Positions 46,236-55,106 are shown, counted from the first letter of the stretch. The stretch is 64,000 nucleotides of DNA from Roseovarius indicus (GCF_008728195.1 NZ_CP031598.1:496001-560000), one strand, 5' to 3'. Numbers and translations are program-made. The notes: a model not told the origin generated them from the letters alone.

Positions 46236-47138
46236 ATGAAACACCTGATCGCTGCCGTTCTGGCAACCACTGCCCTGACCGTGCCCGCCACGGCGCAGGA
46301 AATCGACGAATTCCGCATCGGCATCCTTGGCGGCGAGAACGCCCAGGACCGCCTGAACTCGAACGAGTGCCTGCGGGAATATACCGAGGAAGCGCTTGGC
46401 GTTCCGGTCAAGCTTTTTGCGCCGGCCGACTATAACGGCGTGATCCAGGGCCTGCTGGGCGGCACCATCGACATGGCGTGGCTTGGCGCCAGCGGTTATG
46501 CCAAGACCTACCTGGAAGATCCGGACGCCGTGACGCCGGTTCTGGTGAAGGTGAATGTGGATGGCGGCTATGGCTACCACTCGATCGGCTTTGCCCGGAA
46601 GGACAGTGGCATCACCTCGCTGGAAGACCTCAAGGGCAAGGTGTTCGGCTTTGGCGATCCGAATTCGACCTCCGGCTACCTGATCCCGTCGATCGAGATT
46701 CCGCAGGAAATCGGCGCCAGCATGGAATCGGGCGACTATTTCGGCGAGGTGAAGTTCACCGGCGGTCACGAGCAGACCATCGTTGCCGTCAACAATGGCG
46801 ACGTCGATGGCGGCGTGACCTGGGCCGATGGGCTGGGCAACTGGGAAGACGGTTACAACTCGGGCGCGTTGCGCAAGGCCGTGGATGCGGGCCTTGTCGA
46901 CATGAACGACCTGGTCGAAATCTGGCGCTCGAAGCCCATTCCGGAAGGCCCGGTGGTGATCTCGAACGCGATGCCGGAAGAGGTCAAGGCGACCATGACC
47001 GAGCTGTGGGACAATCTGTCGGAGAAGGACGCGGATTGCTTCTATGGCGTGGCCGCGGGCGAGGCGAAGAGCTTCGATCCGATCACCCATGACGCGTATC
47101 TCTCGATCATCGAGGCACGCAAGTCGAAGTCGCAATAA
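46236..47138 (+). CDS. phnD: Phosphonate-binding periplasmic protein PhnD
   Basis: A 300-residue binding protein with signal peptide (LIAAVLATTALTVPATAQ). FRIGILGGENAQDRL opens the mature protein, and LGASGYAKTY, YGYHSIGFARKDSGI, FGFGDPNSTSGYLIPS and GGHEQTIVAVNNGDVD are PhnD ligand-loop landmarks. ATG 46236 follows GGAGGACCAAG. A hairpin lies just after the gene, before phnE1, which would favour a higher amount of this protein. Confidence 0.95.
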   Translation: MKHLIAAVLATTALTVPATAQEIDEFRIGILGGENAQDRLNSNECLREYTEEALGVPVKLFAPADYNGVIQGLLGGTIDMAWLGASGYAKTYLEDPDAVTPVLVKVNVDGGYGYHSIGFARKDSGITSLEDLKGKVFGFGDPNSTSGYLIPSIEIPQEIGASMESGDYFGEVKFTGGHEQTIVAVNNGDVDGGVTWADGLGNWEDGYNSGALRKAVDAGLVDMNDLVEIWRSKPIPEGPVVISNAMPEEVKATMTELWDNLSEKDADCFYGVAAGEAKSFDPITHDAYLSIIEARKSKSQ

Positions 47139-47157
47139 GCGGCTGACCTCAATCGGG

Positions 47158-47184
47158 GCGGGCCCTGCCAGGTGCGGGGCCCGC
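47158..47184 (+). other. Intercistronic stem-loop between phnD and phnE
   Basis: GCGGGCCC (47158-47165) and GGGCCCGC (47177-47184) form an 8-bp stem with an 11-base loop and no T run. Such hairpins after binding-protein genes usually stabilise or partly end the message. Confidence 0.65.
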
Positions 47185-47212
47185 TTCGCTGCATGAAGGA
47201 CGGGGCTGGCAG

Positions 47213-48088
47213 ATGGCGGAACTGAGCGCGGACGGCGGCGGGACACGGGCGGAGCATATCCGGGCCGAGTACATGGAGATGACGCGGCGCAAGCGTCTGT
47301 ATTCCGGCATCCTGCTGGTGGTGTTCGTGGCGCTGATGGTGTCGGGCTTCATGCTGGCTGACAGCCGGAATGCCGGGGGCTTCTGGGACGGGTGGCACAA
47401 CATCCTCGACTTTCCCGCGCAGGTGTGGGGCGAGGCGTGGGAGAAGGCGGGCGAGCTGCCGGGGCATTTGCTGACGTTTCTGCCGGCGCTGATCGAGACG
47501 GTGAATATCGCCGCCGCGTCGACCTTGCTGGGCGGGCTGGGGGCGATCGTGATTTCGCTTCTGGCGACGCGGGGGATGGCGCGGTGGCCGAGGCTTATTC
47601 CGGTGTTCCGGCGGATGATGGATATCATGCGGGCGATTCCGGAGATCGTGATTGCGCTGGTGCTGATCTTTGTCCTCGGCGGCGGGCCGGTGCCGGCGAT
47701 GATCGCGATTGCGTTTCACACGGTGGGGGCGCTGGGCAAGCTGTTTTCCGAGGTGAACGAGAATGCCTCGCTGAAGCCCGTGGAAGGGCTGCAATCGGTC
47801 GGGGCGAGCTGGTCGCAAAGGATGCTGCTGGGTGTCATTCCGCAGGTGTCGCCCAACTACCTGAGCTATGCGCTGCTGCGGTTCGAGATCAATATCCGGG
47901 CCTCGGCCATCCTTGGCTTCGTGGGGGCCGGGGGCATCGGCTACGAGCTGAAGAACGCCATGTCCTGGGGGCAGGGCAAGTTCGACGAGGCGGCGGCGAT
48001 CTTTATCCTGCTGTTCCTGACGATCATGTTCTTCGATCAGATTTCTTCCTATTACCGTGACAGGCTGACCCGGGGGAGGCCGCTATGA
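47213..48088 (+). CDS. phnE: Phosphonate ABC transporter permease PhnE (first)
   Basis: A 291-residue inner membrane permease with about six helices. The EAA-like loop is ENASLKPVEGLQSVGASWSQ and GFVGAGGIGYELKNAM is the PhnE hallmark. ATG 47213 opens a soluble N-terminal stretch before the first helix (LYSGILLVVFVALMVSGF). It overlaps the second permease by 4 bases (ATGA), so the two probably form a heterodimer. Confidence 0.93.
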   Translation: MAELSADGGGTRAEHIRAEYMEMTRRKRLYSGILLVVFVALMVSGFMLADSRNAGGFWDGWHNILDFPAQVWGEAWEKAGELPGHLLTFLPALIETVNIAAASTLLGGLGAIVISLLATRGMARWPRLIPVFRRMMDIMRAIPEIVIALVLIFVLGGGPVPAMIAIAFHTVGALGKLFSEVNENASLKPVEGLQSVGASWSQRMLLGVIPQVSPNYLSYALLRFEINIRASAILGFVGAGGIGYELKNAMSWGQGKFDEAAAIFILLFLTIMFFDQISSYYRDRLTRGRPL

Positions 48089-49437
48089 CCATGACCGTGG
48101 ACGGGGGACCGTCGCTCAAGCAGCAGGCCTCGCATCTTTTCAAGCGCAAGCGGCTGCTGAATTTCGGGCTGCCGGCGGTGATCCTGGCGTATTTCGTCTA
48201 TATCTTCATCACCTTCGACATTGCCGGGCTGGCGCAGAGGGCGAGCCTCGAGAATGCGCGGACGCTGGTGGCGGACAGCTACAGCTACAAGACGCATGTG
48301 ACCTATGACGACCGGGCGGGCGGTTTCGAGATCGCCATCGAGGGCGAGCGGAAGGGCACGTACCCGGAGGGCGAGACGCCGGACTGGGTGACGCTGACCG
48401 AGACCGGGCTGATCGCCGATCTGGGGCAGGGCTACGAGGTGGTCTATGAGGGCGCGCGGGTGTTCTTCGATATCCCCGGTTACGGCATGCTTGAGGCCGA
48501 GCCGTCGCGGCAGGGGGTGGACATGGTCTTCCCCTCGGGCGGGATGGAGGACCAGCCCGACTGGATCAACGCGTCGAAGAACCGGCTTTCGGTGACGACC
48601 GATGCGGGCCGGCTGACGGTGACGCGGACACGGGCGGAGCTTTTCAAGTACCAGCTCGGCTGGGAGCTTTTCTTCTTCACGCTGGAGAGCCCGTTTCACG
48701 GCAAGTCCTTCGGCGAGCTGGTGTCGCTGGCGATGTCGGGCGATCGGCTGGTCGAGGGCAATTCGAACGCGGCCGCGATGTGGCACGATTTCTGGAACAA
48801 CGCCATGTGGCGGCATGCGGAAGTGGCCTGGGCCATTTTCGAGACGATGCTTATGGCGTTCCTGGGCACGTTCGGGGCGGCCATCGTGGCGCTGCCGCTG
48901 GCGTTCCTTGCGGCGCGGAATTTCACGCCGGTGAAGGCGCTGATGTTCGGGGTGCGGCGGGTGTTCGACTTTGTCCGGGGGGTGGACGCGCTGATCTGGA
49001 CGATCGTGCTGGCGCGCGCCTTCGGGCCGGGGCCGATGACGGGGGCGCTGGCCATCCTGCTGACGGATACCGGGACGTTCGGGAAGCTGTTTTCCGAGAC
49101 GCTCGAGAACGTGGACGACAAGCAGATCGAGGGCATCCAGTCGACCGGGGCGAAGCCGTTGCAGCGCTATCGGTTCGGGGTCATTCCGCAGATCACGCCG
49201 GTGCTGTTGTCGCAGCTTCTGTATTACCTCGAATCGAACACGCGGAGCGCGACGATCATCGGCGCCATCACCGGCGGCGGGATCGGGCTTTTGCTGACGC
49301 AGGCGATCATCACCCAGAAGGACTGGGAAGAGGTGAGCTATTACATCGTGCTGATCGTGCTTATGGTGATGCTGATGGATACGATATCCGGCTGGTTGCG
49401 GAAGCGGCTCATTACCTCGGACGACAGCGGGGTCTGA
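48085..49437 (+). CDS. phnE: Phosphonate ABC transporter permease PhnE (second, large)
   Basis: A 450-residue permease with an added periplasmic section. After a first helix (LPAVILAYFVYIFITF) about 180 residues are mostly beta-like and hydrophilic (HVTYDDRAGGFEIAIEG and so on). The permease core from about 245 carries ALPLAFLAARNFTP, LENVDDKQIEGIQSTGAKPL (EAA loop) and IGAITGGGIGLLLTQAI. The insert is unusual for basic PhnE and may contact PhnD. It overlaps the first permease gene. Confidence 0.9.
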   Translation: MTMTVDGGPSLKQQASHLFKRKRLLNFGLPAVILAYFVYIFITFDIAGLAQRASLENARTLVADSYSYKTHVTYDDRAGGFEIAIEGERKGTYPEGETPDWVTLTETGLIADLGQGYEVVYEGARVFFDIPGYGMLEAEPSRQGVDMVFPSGGMEDQPDWINASKNRLSVTTDAGRLTVTRTRAELFKYQLGWELFFFTLESPFHGKSFGELVSLAMSGDRLVEGNSNAAAMWHDFWNNAMWRHAEVAWAIFETMLMAFLGTFGAAIVALPLAFLAARNFTPVKALMFGVRRVFDFVRGVDALIWTIVLARAFGPGPMTGALAILLTDTGTFGKLFSETLENVDDKQIEGIQSTGAKPLQRYRFGVIPQITPVLLSQLLYYLESNTRSATIIGAITGGGIGLLLTQAIITQKDWEEVSYYIVLIVLMVMLMDTISGWLRKRLITSDDSGV

Positions 49438-49448
49438 GGGGGCGGGAC

Positions 49449-49482
49449 GCCTTCGGCGAGGATATTTGAACCAAGAAGAAGC
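49449..49482 (+). repeat. Dispersed GATATTT...AAGAAGAAG element, copy 3
   Basis: GCCTTCGGCGAGGATATTTG then AACCAAGAAGAAGC lies between phnE and the transferase gene, on the coding strand, as at 13585-13618. Confidence 0.75.
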
Positions 49483-49495
49483 GAGGGGTGGGCCC

Positions 49496-50110
49496 ATGCC
49501 GGAGCTGGGGCTGGAGCCGTTCGTGCATCCGGATTGCGAGATCACGGAGAGCACGTTCGGGCGGTATTGCGAGATCGGGCAGGGGAGCCGGGTGCAGCAT
49601 ACGGTGATGGGCGATTATTCCTATTGCGACCGGATGTGCGACATCGCCAATGCGGAGATCGGGAAGTTCGCGAATATCGCGAGTTTCGTGCGGCTCGGGG
49701 CGAGTGATCATCCGTTGGACCGGGCGAGCCTGCATCATTTCATGTATCGCTCGGCCTATTACTGGCCCGATGAAGCGGATGATGCTGCGTGGTTCGCGGC
49801 AAGGCGGGCAAGGCGCGTGGTGATCGGGCATGACACCTGGATCGGGCACAACGCGCAGGTGAAGCCGGAGGTGACGGTGGGCCATGGTGCGGTTGTTGCG
49901 GCCGGGGCCGTGGTGACGAAGGATGTGGCGCCCTTCATGATCGTGGCCGGGGTGCCGGCGAAGCCCATGCGGGAGCGCCTGCCGGGGCCGGTGGCCGAGC
50001 GGATGATGGCGCTGGCGTGGTGGGATTGGGAGCATGAGCGGCTGAGGGCGGCGCTGGCGGATTTCCGGGCGCTGAAAGCGGAGGCGTTCCTGGAGAAATA
50101 CGGGGGGTAG
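49496..50110 (+). CDS. Phosphonate-cluster hexapeptide-repeat acyltransferase
   Basis: A 204-residue left-handed beta-helix transferase. Hexapeptide turns run from ITESTFGRYCEIGQG through IGHDTWIGHNAQVKPEVTVG to AVVAAGAVVTKDV, ending VAGVPAKP. This matches the chloramphenicol acetyltransferase-like group found in phn clusters. It probably acylates an aminophosphonate or other substrate, though this is inferred from context. ATG 49496 follows GAGGGGTGGGCCC. Confidence 0.85.
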   Translation: MPELGLEPFVHPDCEITESTFGRYCEIGQGSRVQHTVMGDYSYCDRMCDIANAEIGKFANIASFVRLGASDHPLDRASLHHFMYRSAYYWPDEADDAAWFAARRARRVVIGHDTWIGHNAQVKPEVTVGHGAVVAAGAVVTKDVAPFMIVAGVPAKPMRERLPGPVAERMMALAWWDWEHERLRAALADFRALKAEAFLEKYGG

Positions 50111-50120
50111 GCAGCAAAAT

Positions 50121-50146
50121 GGGCGGCCCCGTAGTGCCGCCCTCTT
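50121..50146 (+). terminator. Probable terminator after the hexapeptide transferase gene
   Basis: GGGCGG (50121-50126) and CCGCCC (50137-50142) with TCTTT after; 10 bases past the stop codon and between convergent genes. Confidence 0.55.
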
Positions 50147-50235
50147 TGGTGCTGAAATTCTTGTCTTTAACGGGCCCCGAATAGGCGGGGTTTGCAACGG
50201 ATCCATGGCGGCCGTGTAAAGGTTTCGTGACGGTC

Positions 50236-51417
50236 CTACTCGGCCGCCATGGCGAGGCGGCCGGGGGAGGCGAGGAAGCGGCGGGCGGCTTCGCCGGTCA
50301 TGTGGGTGACGCGGCCGGCCACCAGCGTGGCCTCGACCTGGCGGGTTTCGGTGTTGACGATGGCGAGGTCGGCGCGCTTGCCCTCGGCGATGGTGCCGCG
50401 ATCGGTGAGGCGCATGATGCGGGCGGGGTTTTCGGAGATGAGCTTCCATGCCAGGGCGAAGGAGAGCACGCCCTCATCCGCCAGCCGGAAGGCGGCGGCG
50501 GCCATCGAGGGGTAATGGTAGTCCGAGACGAGCGCGTCGCATTTGCCGAGCGCCACCAGTTCGAGCGCGGAGACGTGCCCCTTTTGCGAGCCGCCGCGCA
50601 CCACGTTGGGGGCGCCCATGAGCACCGGGTCGCCGCCTGCGCAGGCGAGCTTGGCCACCGCGCGGGTGAGGGGGAATTCGCAGATCTTGGCGCCGATCAT
50701 GGAATAGGTTTCGCGGGCCTCGGGGTGGCGGTCGTCGTGGCTGCCGTAGCGAATGCCGCGCCGGTCGAAGGCGGCGGCGAGCGTGCAGAGGTAGCGGGGC
50801 ACGGCGGCGGCCTGGCGCTTGGCGTGGTGGAGGGCGGCGGTGTAGGCCTCGGGCGACTGGCCCACGGATTTCGCCATCATCTCGAGCGGGGCGCCGCCGG
50901 TGTCGGCGAGCGGCAGGGTTTCGTCGAGGTGGTTGTTGAAGACGACGTAGCCGATGGCGTGGGCCTCGATGGCCGCGAGCAGGCGGTCGAGCGTGTCGGC
51001 GGTGTGGGTTTCGCAGCGGATCTGGACGCGCAGGTCGGTTTGCATGCGGGGGCGGTAGGCGTCGACGGCTTTCAGGAACTCTTCGGCGAAGTCGGGGCCG
51101 CGGTGGCCGCCTTCCCAGGACCAGCTTTGCGCCATCCAGGCGGTTGTCAGCCCGTTGGCGGCGGCGTCGCGGTCGGTGGAGACGAGGCCTTGTTCGATGG
51201 GAAAGGGGGCCGAGGGGCGGGGCCGGAGGTGGCGCTCGAAGGCGTCGCCATGCAGGTCGACGATGCCGGGGAGGATGAGGAAACCGGAGAGGTCGACCTC
51301 GGGGAGGGGCCTGTCGGTGATCAGGCCGCCCTGCACCGCCACGGGCGCGGCGTGAAGGCCGCCGTCGCGCAGGATGTCTGCGCCGGTCAGGCGCATGGCG
51401 GGTGGTCTGGCGGACAT
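50236..51417 (-). CDS. phnM: PhnM-like amidohydrolase (alpha-D-ribose 1-methylphosphonate 5-triphosphate diphosphatase)
   Basis: A 393-residue metal-dependent hydrolase. PGIVDLHGDAFERHLRPRP contains the HxD metal motif, and SHDDRHPEARE and GAPNVVRGGSQKGH are PhnM features. It would cut the triphosphate intermediate of the C-P lyase route. Another PhnM (59760-60902), closer to the classic type with LHTDNLERH, is present. ATG 51417 or 51396 are possible starts. It ends convergent with the transferase gene and follows phnF on the same strand. Confidence 0.88.
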   Translation of the reverse strand: MSARPPAMRLTGADILRDGGLHAAPVAVQGGLITDRPLPEVDLSGFLILPGIVDLHGDAFERHLRPRPSAPFPIEQGLVSTDRDAAANGLTTAWMAQSWSWEGGHRGPDFAEEFLKAVDAYRPRMQTDLRVQIRCETHTADTLDRLLAAIEAHAIGYVVFNNHLDETLPLADTGGAPLEMMAKSVGQSPEAYTAALHHAKRQAAAVPRYLCTLAAAFDRRGIRYGSHDDRHPEARETYSMIGAKICEFPLTRAVAKLACAGGDPVLMGAPNVVRGGSQKGHVSALELVALGKCDALVSDYHYPSMAAAAFRLADEGVLSFALAWKLISENPARIMRLTDRGTIAEGKRADLAIVNTETRQVEATLVAGRVTHMTGEAARRFLASPGRLAMAAE

Positions 51418-51497
51418 GGGGCTGCTCTCATGCTCGGGTTTTCCAAGAGGGTATCCGATTTGTTTATCGGTTTGGTGACAAGGGGATGGGGCATCGG

Positions 51498-52223
51498 TCA
51501 CGGATCCGCGACCGTCAGGGTGACGCGGTCGCCGGAGAACCAGGTGCGGCCGTATTCGACCGGTTTGCCGTCGGCGTCGATGTTGAGGGAGATGGTGCGC
51601 AGGAGCGGCGCGCCTTCGCGGAGTTGCAGGTGGAGGGCCTGGGTGGGCGTGGCGAGCTTGGCGTTGAGGCGGGTCCAGGCGCGGGTGTAGTCGTCGAGCC
51701 CCTGGTCGGCCAGCGCCGCGGTGACGGAGCGGAGGCGGGTGAGGGCGTCGGGCAGGCCGGGGAAGCGGGCGGCGGGGAAGACGCTCTGGAACAGCGCGAC
51801 GGGCTGGCCGTCGGAGAGGGAGAGCCCTTCGTAGACATGGACGGGGTCGCCCTGGGTGAGGGCGAGAAGCTCGGCCTCGGTCGTGTCGGCGGCGCGGGTT
51901 TCCATGGCGAGGAGCTGTTTGCCGGGCAGGTGGCCGGCGGCGCGCAGGTTCTGGTGGAAGCGGACGCGCTTGCCGATGGGATAGTCGGTGTGGCTTTGGG
52001 CGACGAAGACGCCGGCGCCGCGGCGGGCGTGAACGAGGCCGTCTTCGGCGAGGGTGGCCAGCGCGCGGCGGACGGTGTGGCGGTTGACGCCGAAGCGCCT
52101 GGCGAGCGCGGCCTCGGTCGGGAGCTTGTCGCCGGGGGCGTAGCGGCGTTCCGAGATGTCGCGCAGGAGCGTGTCGTGGATCGACTTCCAGATCGGGGTG
52201 CGCTTGGCGGTGTCTGTGGTCAC
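51498..52223 (-). CDS. phnF: GntR/HutC-family regulator PhnF
   Basis: A 241-residue repressor. The winged HTH has PGDKLPTEAALARRFGVNRHTVRRAL and GLVHARRGAGVFVA. The C-terminal UTRA domain starts near PIGKRVRFHQNLRAAGH and includes VEYGRTWFSGDRVTL. It is divergent from phnG across a 102-base region with an inverted repeat that is probably its operator. It likely responds to a phosphonate or intermediate. Confidence 0.92.
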   Translation of the reverse strand: MTTDTAKRTPIWKSIHDTLLRDISERRYAPGDKLPTEAALARRFGVNRHTVRRALATLAEDGLVHARRGAGVFVAQSHTDYPIGKRVRFHQNLRAAGHLPGKQLLAMETRAADTTEAELLALTQGDPVHVYEGLSLSDGQPVALFQSVFPAARFPGLPDALTRLRSVTAALADQGLDDYTRAWTRLNAKLATPTQALHLQLREGAPLLRTISLNIDADGKPVEYGRTWFSGDRVTLTVADP

Positions 52224-52280
52224 GTCACGAAACTTTCACGTCTGAATGCCTTGCCCGACTCGGGATGCCGGTGTATGGAT

Positions 52281-52308
52281 TTGTCTAGTTGTATAGTAAT
52301 ATAGACAA
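52281..52308. promoter_or_regulatory. Candidate PhnF operator
   Basis: TTGTCTA (52281-52287) and TAGACAA (52302-52308) flank an AT-rich centre GTTGTATAGTAATA, halfway between phnF and phnG. It is the most AT-rich stretch of the region and fits a GntR-type dyad. Confidence 0.6.
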
Positions 52309-52325
52309 GTTGGCAAGGTGTCTGG

Positions 52326-52769
52326 ATGACCGCAAATGACGAGCGCAAGGCATGGATGAGCCTTCTGGCCAAGGCCCCGGCGGCCGAGCTGGCGCGGCTT
52401 TGGGAGGCGTTCGGGGATGAGCCCGGGCATGAGTGGCTGCGCGCGCCGGAGGCGGGCGGCGTGATGGTGCGCGGCCGGGCCGGGGCGACGGGCGCGCCGT
52501 TCAACCTGGGCGAGATGACGGTGACGCGCTGTTCGCTGAAGCTGGAAGGCGGCGCGGTGGGGCATGCCTATGTGCAGGGGCGCGACAAGCGGCAGGCCCG
52601 GCAGGCGGCGCTGGTGGATGCGCTGATGCAGACCGGTGAGGCCGCGACGGTGCGCGAGGCCATTCTCGACCCGCTGGCCGGGGCGCTGGAGGCGGCAAGG
52701 GCCGCGAGGGCGGCGAAGGCCGCGGCAACGAAGGTGGATTTCTTCACGATGGTGCGGGGAGAGGATTGA
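52326..52769 (+). CDS. phnG: C-P lyase subunit PhnG
   Basis: A 147-residue subunit of the PhnGHIJ core. WMSLLAKAPAAELARLWEA opens it, and PFNLGEMTVTRCSLKLEGGAVGHAYVQGRDKRQA is the PhnG core. It helps install ribose triphosphate on the phosphonate with PhnI. Its stop overlaps the phnH start (TGATG). Confidence 0.93.
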   Translation: MTANDERKAWMSLLAKAPAAELARLWEAFGDEPGHEWLRAPEAGGVMVRGRAGATGAPFNLGEMTVTRCSLKLEGGAVGHAYVQGRDKRQARQAALVDALMQTGEAATVREAILDPLAGALEAARAARAAKAAATKVDFFTMVRGED

Positions 52770-53347
52770 TGGAAGCCTCGGTTCTGGAAGGCGGGTTCGG
52801 GGATGCGCCGGTAGAGGCCGCGCGGGCGTTTCGCGCGGCGATGCGGGTGATGGCGCGGCCGGGCACGATCGAGGCGCTGGACGCGGCACGGCCGCCGGCG
52901 CCGGTGTCGGTGGCGGCGGGGACGTTGTTGCTGACGCTGTGCGATCACGAGACCGGCGTTTACCTCGCCGGGGCGTATGACACGGCCGAGCTGCGGGAAT
53001 GGCTGGCGTTTCACACCGGCGCGCCGGTTGTGGCGGCGGGTGAGGCGCAGTTCGCGCTGGGCGACTGGGCGGCGTTGATGCCGCTTTCGCAGTACGCGGT
53101 GGGCTCGCCGGAATATCCGGATCGTTCGGCGACGCTGATTGTCGAGATGGAGCGGCTGGAGGCCAAGGGCACCGGGCTGCGCGGGCCGGGGATCAGGGAG
53201 CGGGCGGAGCTGAGCCTGCCGGATGCAGACGCGATGAGGGCGAATGCGGCGCAGTTTCCGCTGGGGGTGGATTTCTTCCTGACCTGCGGCGACCGGGTGG
53301 CCGCCTTGCCGCGATCGACCAGATTGGAGGATGCGCCATGTACGTAG
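52769..53347 (+). CDS. phnH: C-P lyase subunit PhnH
   Basis: A 192-residue subunit. FRAAMRVMARPGTIEAL and LTLCDHETGVYLAG are its landmarks, and FPLGVDFFLTCGDRVAALPRST ends it. It forms part of the PhnGHIJ complex. The ATG overlaps the phnG stop (TGATG) and the 3' end overlaps phnI by 10 bases. Confidence 0.92.
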   Translation: MEASVLEGGFGDAPVEAARAFRAAMRVMARPGTIEALDAARPPAPVSVAAGTLLLTLCDHETGVYLAGAYDTAELREWLAFHTGAPVVAAGEAQFALGDWAALMPLSQYAVGSPEYPDRSATLIVEMERLEAKGTGLRGPGIRERAELSLPDADAMRANAAQFPLGVDFFLTCGDRVAALPRSTRLEDAPCT

Positions 53348-54453
53348 CTGTCAAAGGCGGGGAACGGGCGATCGACAACGCCCATGCGTGGCTGGCCGAC
53401 GAGCGGCGGGGCGACCGCGACGTGGCCGAGCTGTCGGTGGCGCAGATCCGGGAGCAGTTGAGCCTTGCGGTGAACCGGGTGATGGCGGAGGGGTCGCTGT
53501 ATGACCCGGACCTTGCCGCGCTGGCGATCAAGCAGTCGCGGGGCGACCTGATCGAGGCGATCTTCCTGATCCGGGCGTATCGCACGACGCTGCCGCGGTT
53601 CGGGGCGTCGAAGCCCATCGAGACGGGCGAGATGGCCTGTGACCGGCGGATTTCGGCGACGTTCAAGGATGCGCCAGGGGGCCAGGTTCTGGGGCCGACC
53701 TTCGATTACACGCACCGTCTGCTGGATTTCAAACTGGCCGCCGATGGCGAGGTGCCGGAGGCGGCGGAGGGCACGCCGCAGGGCGGGGACGTGCCGCATA
53801 TCACCGGGTACCTGAACCGCGAGGGACTGATCCAGGACGAGCCGGAGAGTGACGAGACACCGCCGGACCTGACGCGGGAGCCGATGGAGTTGCCTGCCGG
53901 GCGGCCGCTGCGCCTGCAATCGCTGACACGGGGCGACGAGGGGTTCGTGCTGGGCATGGCCTACTCGACCCAGCGGGGCTATGCGCGCAACCACGCGTTC
54001 GTGGGTGAGCTCAGGATCGGGGCCGTGGCGGTGGAAATGGATATCCCCGAGCTGGGCTTCGCCATCGAGATCGGCGAGATCACGGTGACGGAATGCGAGA
54101 CGGTGAACCAGTTCAAGGGGTCGAAGACCGAGCCGCCGCAGTTCACGCGCGGCTATGGGTTGGTGTTCGGGCAGACCGAGCGGAAGGCGATTTCCATGGC
54201 GCTGGTCGACCGGGCGCTGCGCTGGAAGGAGCTGGGCGAGGATGACCAGGGGGCGCCGGCGCAGGACGAGGAATTCGTGCTGATGCATTCGGACAATATC
54301 CAGGCGACCGGGTTCCTGGAGCATATCAAGCTGCCGCATTACGTGGATTTCCAGAGCGAGCTGGAGCTTGTGCGGAAATTGCGGCGCGAGGTGGAGGCGG
54401 CGCGCTCGTCCGTCCTTTCGGACGGCCTCGCACCGGATGAGGCGGCGGAATGA
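53338..54453 (+). CDS. phnI: C-P lyase subunit PhnI
   Basis: A 371-residue subunit with nucleosidase activity that transfers ribose triphosphate. MYVAVKGGERAIDNAHAWL opens it and later GYARNHAFVGELRIG, GRPLRLQSLTRGDEGF and SDNIQATGFLEHIKLPHYVDFQ are conserved. It overlaps phnH and the following fosX (ATGA). Confidence 0.95.
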   Translation: MYVAVKGGERAIDNAHAWLADERRGDRDVAELSVAQIREQLSLAVNRVMAEGSLYDPDLAALAIKQSRGDLIEAIFLIRAYRTTLPRFGASKPIETGEMACDRRISATFKDAPGGQVLGPTFDYTHRLLDFKLAADGEVPEAAEGTPQGGDVPHITGYLNREGLIQDEPESDETPPDLTREPMELPAGRPLRLQSLTRGDEGFVLGMAYSTQRGYARNHAFVGELRIGAVAVEMDIPELGFAIEIGEITVTECETVNQFKGSKTEPPQFTRGYGLVFGQTERKAISMALVDRALRWKELGEDDQGAPAQDEEFVLMHSDNIQATGFLEHIKLPHYVDFQSELELVRKLRREVEAARSSVLSDGLAPDEAAE

Positions 54454-54869
54454 GCGAGGGGCTGTCGCATATCACCTTCATCTGTGCCGATCTCGACCGG
54501 ATGCAGGCGGTGCTGGAAGAGGTGCTGGAGGCGCGCTGTGTCTATGCCAGCGGCGGGGAGCTGTTCTCGCTGTCGGAAGAGCGGTTCTTCCTGGTGGGCG
54601 ACGTGTGGGTCGCGATCATGAAGGGCGATCCGGTGAGGGAGCGGAGTTACAACCACGTGGCCTTCAAGGTCGACGAGGCGCAGTTCGACGACCGCGTGGC
54701 GCGGATCGAGGCGATGGGGCTGGACATGCGCCCGCCAAGGCCGAGGGTCACGGGCGAGGGACGATCCGTGTACTTTCACGGCCCTGACGGGCACCTCCTG
54801 GAGCTGCATACCGGCACGTTGGAGCAGAGGCTGTCGCGGTATGCGCGCGGCCGGGAGGGTGTGGCATGA
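54450..54869 (+). CDS. fosX: FosX-type fosfomycin hydrolase (VOC metalloenzyme)
   Basis: A 139-residue VOC protein. Its metal ligands sit at His7, His69 (YNHVAF) and Glu118 (HLLELH), and the residue that FosX uses as base, Glu44 (SLSEERF), is also present; these numbers match those I recall for Mesorhizobium loti FosX. FosX hydrolyses the epoxide of fosfomycin; in this setting it may act on related phosphonate epoxides. It overlaps phnI by 4 bases and lies in the lyase run, so is co-expressed. Confidence 0.82.
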   Translation: MSEGLSHITFICADLDRMQAVLEEVLEARCVYASGGELFSLSEERFFLVGDVWVAIMKGDPVRERSYNHVAFKVDEAQFDDRVARIEAMGLDMRPPRPRVTGEGRSVYFHGPDGHLLELHTGTLEQRLSRYARGREGVA

Positions 54870-54965
54870 TGTATGGGGTTCTGGCCCTCGGGGGCCAAAG
54901 GTGGAACTGCGGGCCGAAGCCGGAGCCGCGTGCGGGGTTGCCGCGGGCCGGCCTCGGCCGCAATC

Positions 54966-55106
54966 CTATTCCGCCGGCGTCTGGTCGTCTGCGCCTTCGG
55001 ATGGTTTCCGGCCGAAACCGGAATTCGGGAACATGTCCATCAGCATCTTGCCGACGAGCAAGGCCCCGAAGATCACCATCAGGGTTACGATTACCATCGT
55101 CGTCAT
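54966..55106 (-). CDS. 46-residue membrane protein inside the phn run, reverse strand
   Basis: ATG at 55106 on the reverse strand opens 46 codons to TAG at 54966. The protein starts with a membrane helix (MVIVTLMVIFGALLVGKMLM) followed by a short hydrophilic tail (GFGRKPSEGADDQ, ending TPAE). GAGAGGG lies 9 bases upstream as a ribosome site. The forward-strand frames here have no plausible protein. It is antisense to the fosX-phnJ gap and may be a small regulator or accessory. No family recognised. Confidence 0.55.
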   Translation of the reverse strand: MTTMVIVTLMVIFGALLVGKMLMDMFPNSGFGRKPSEGADDQTPAE

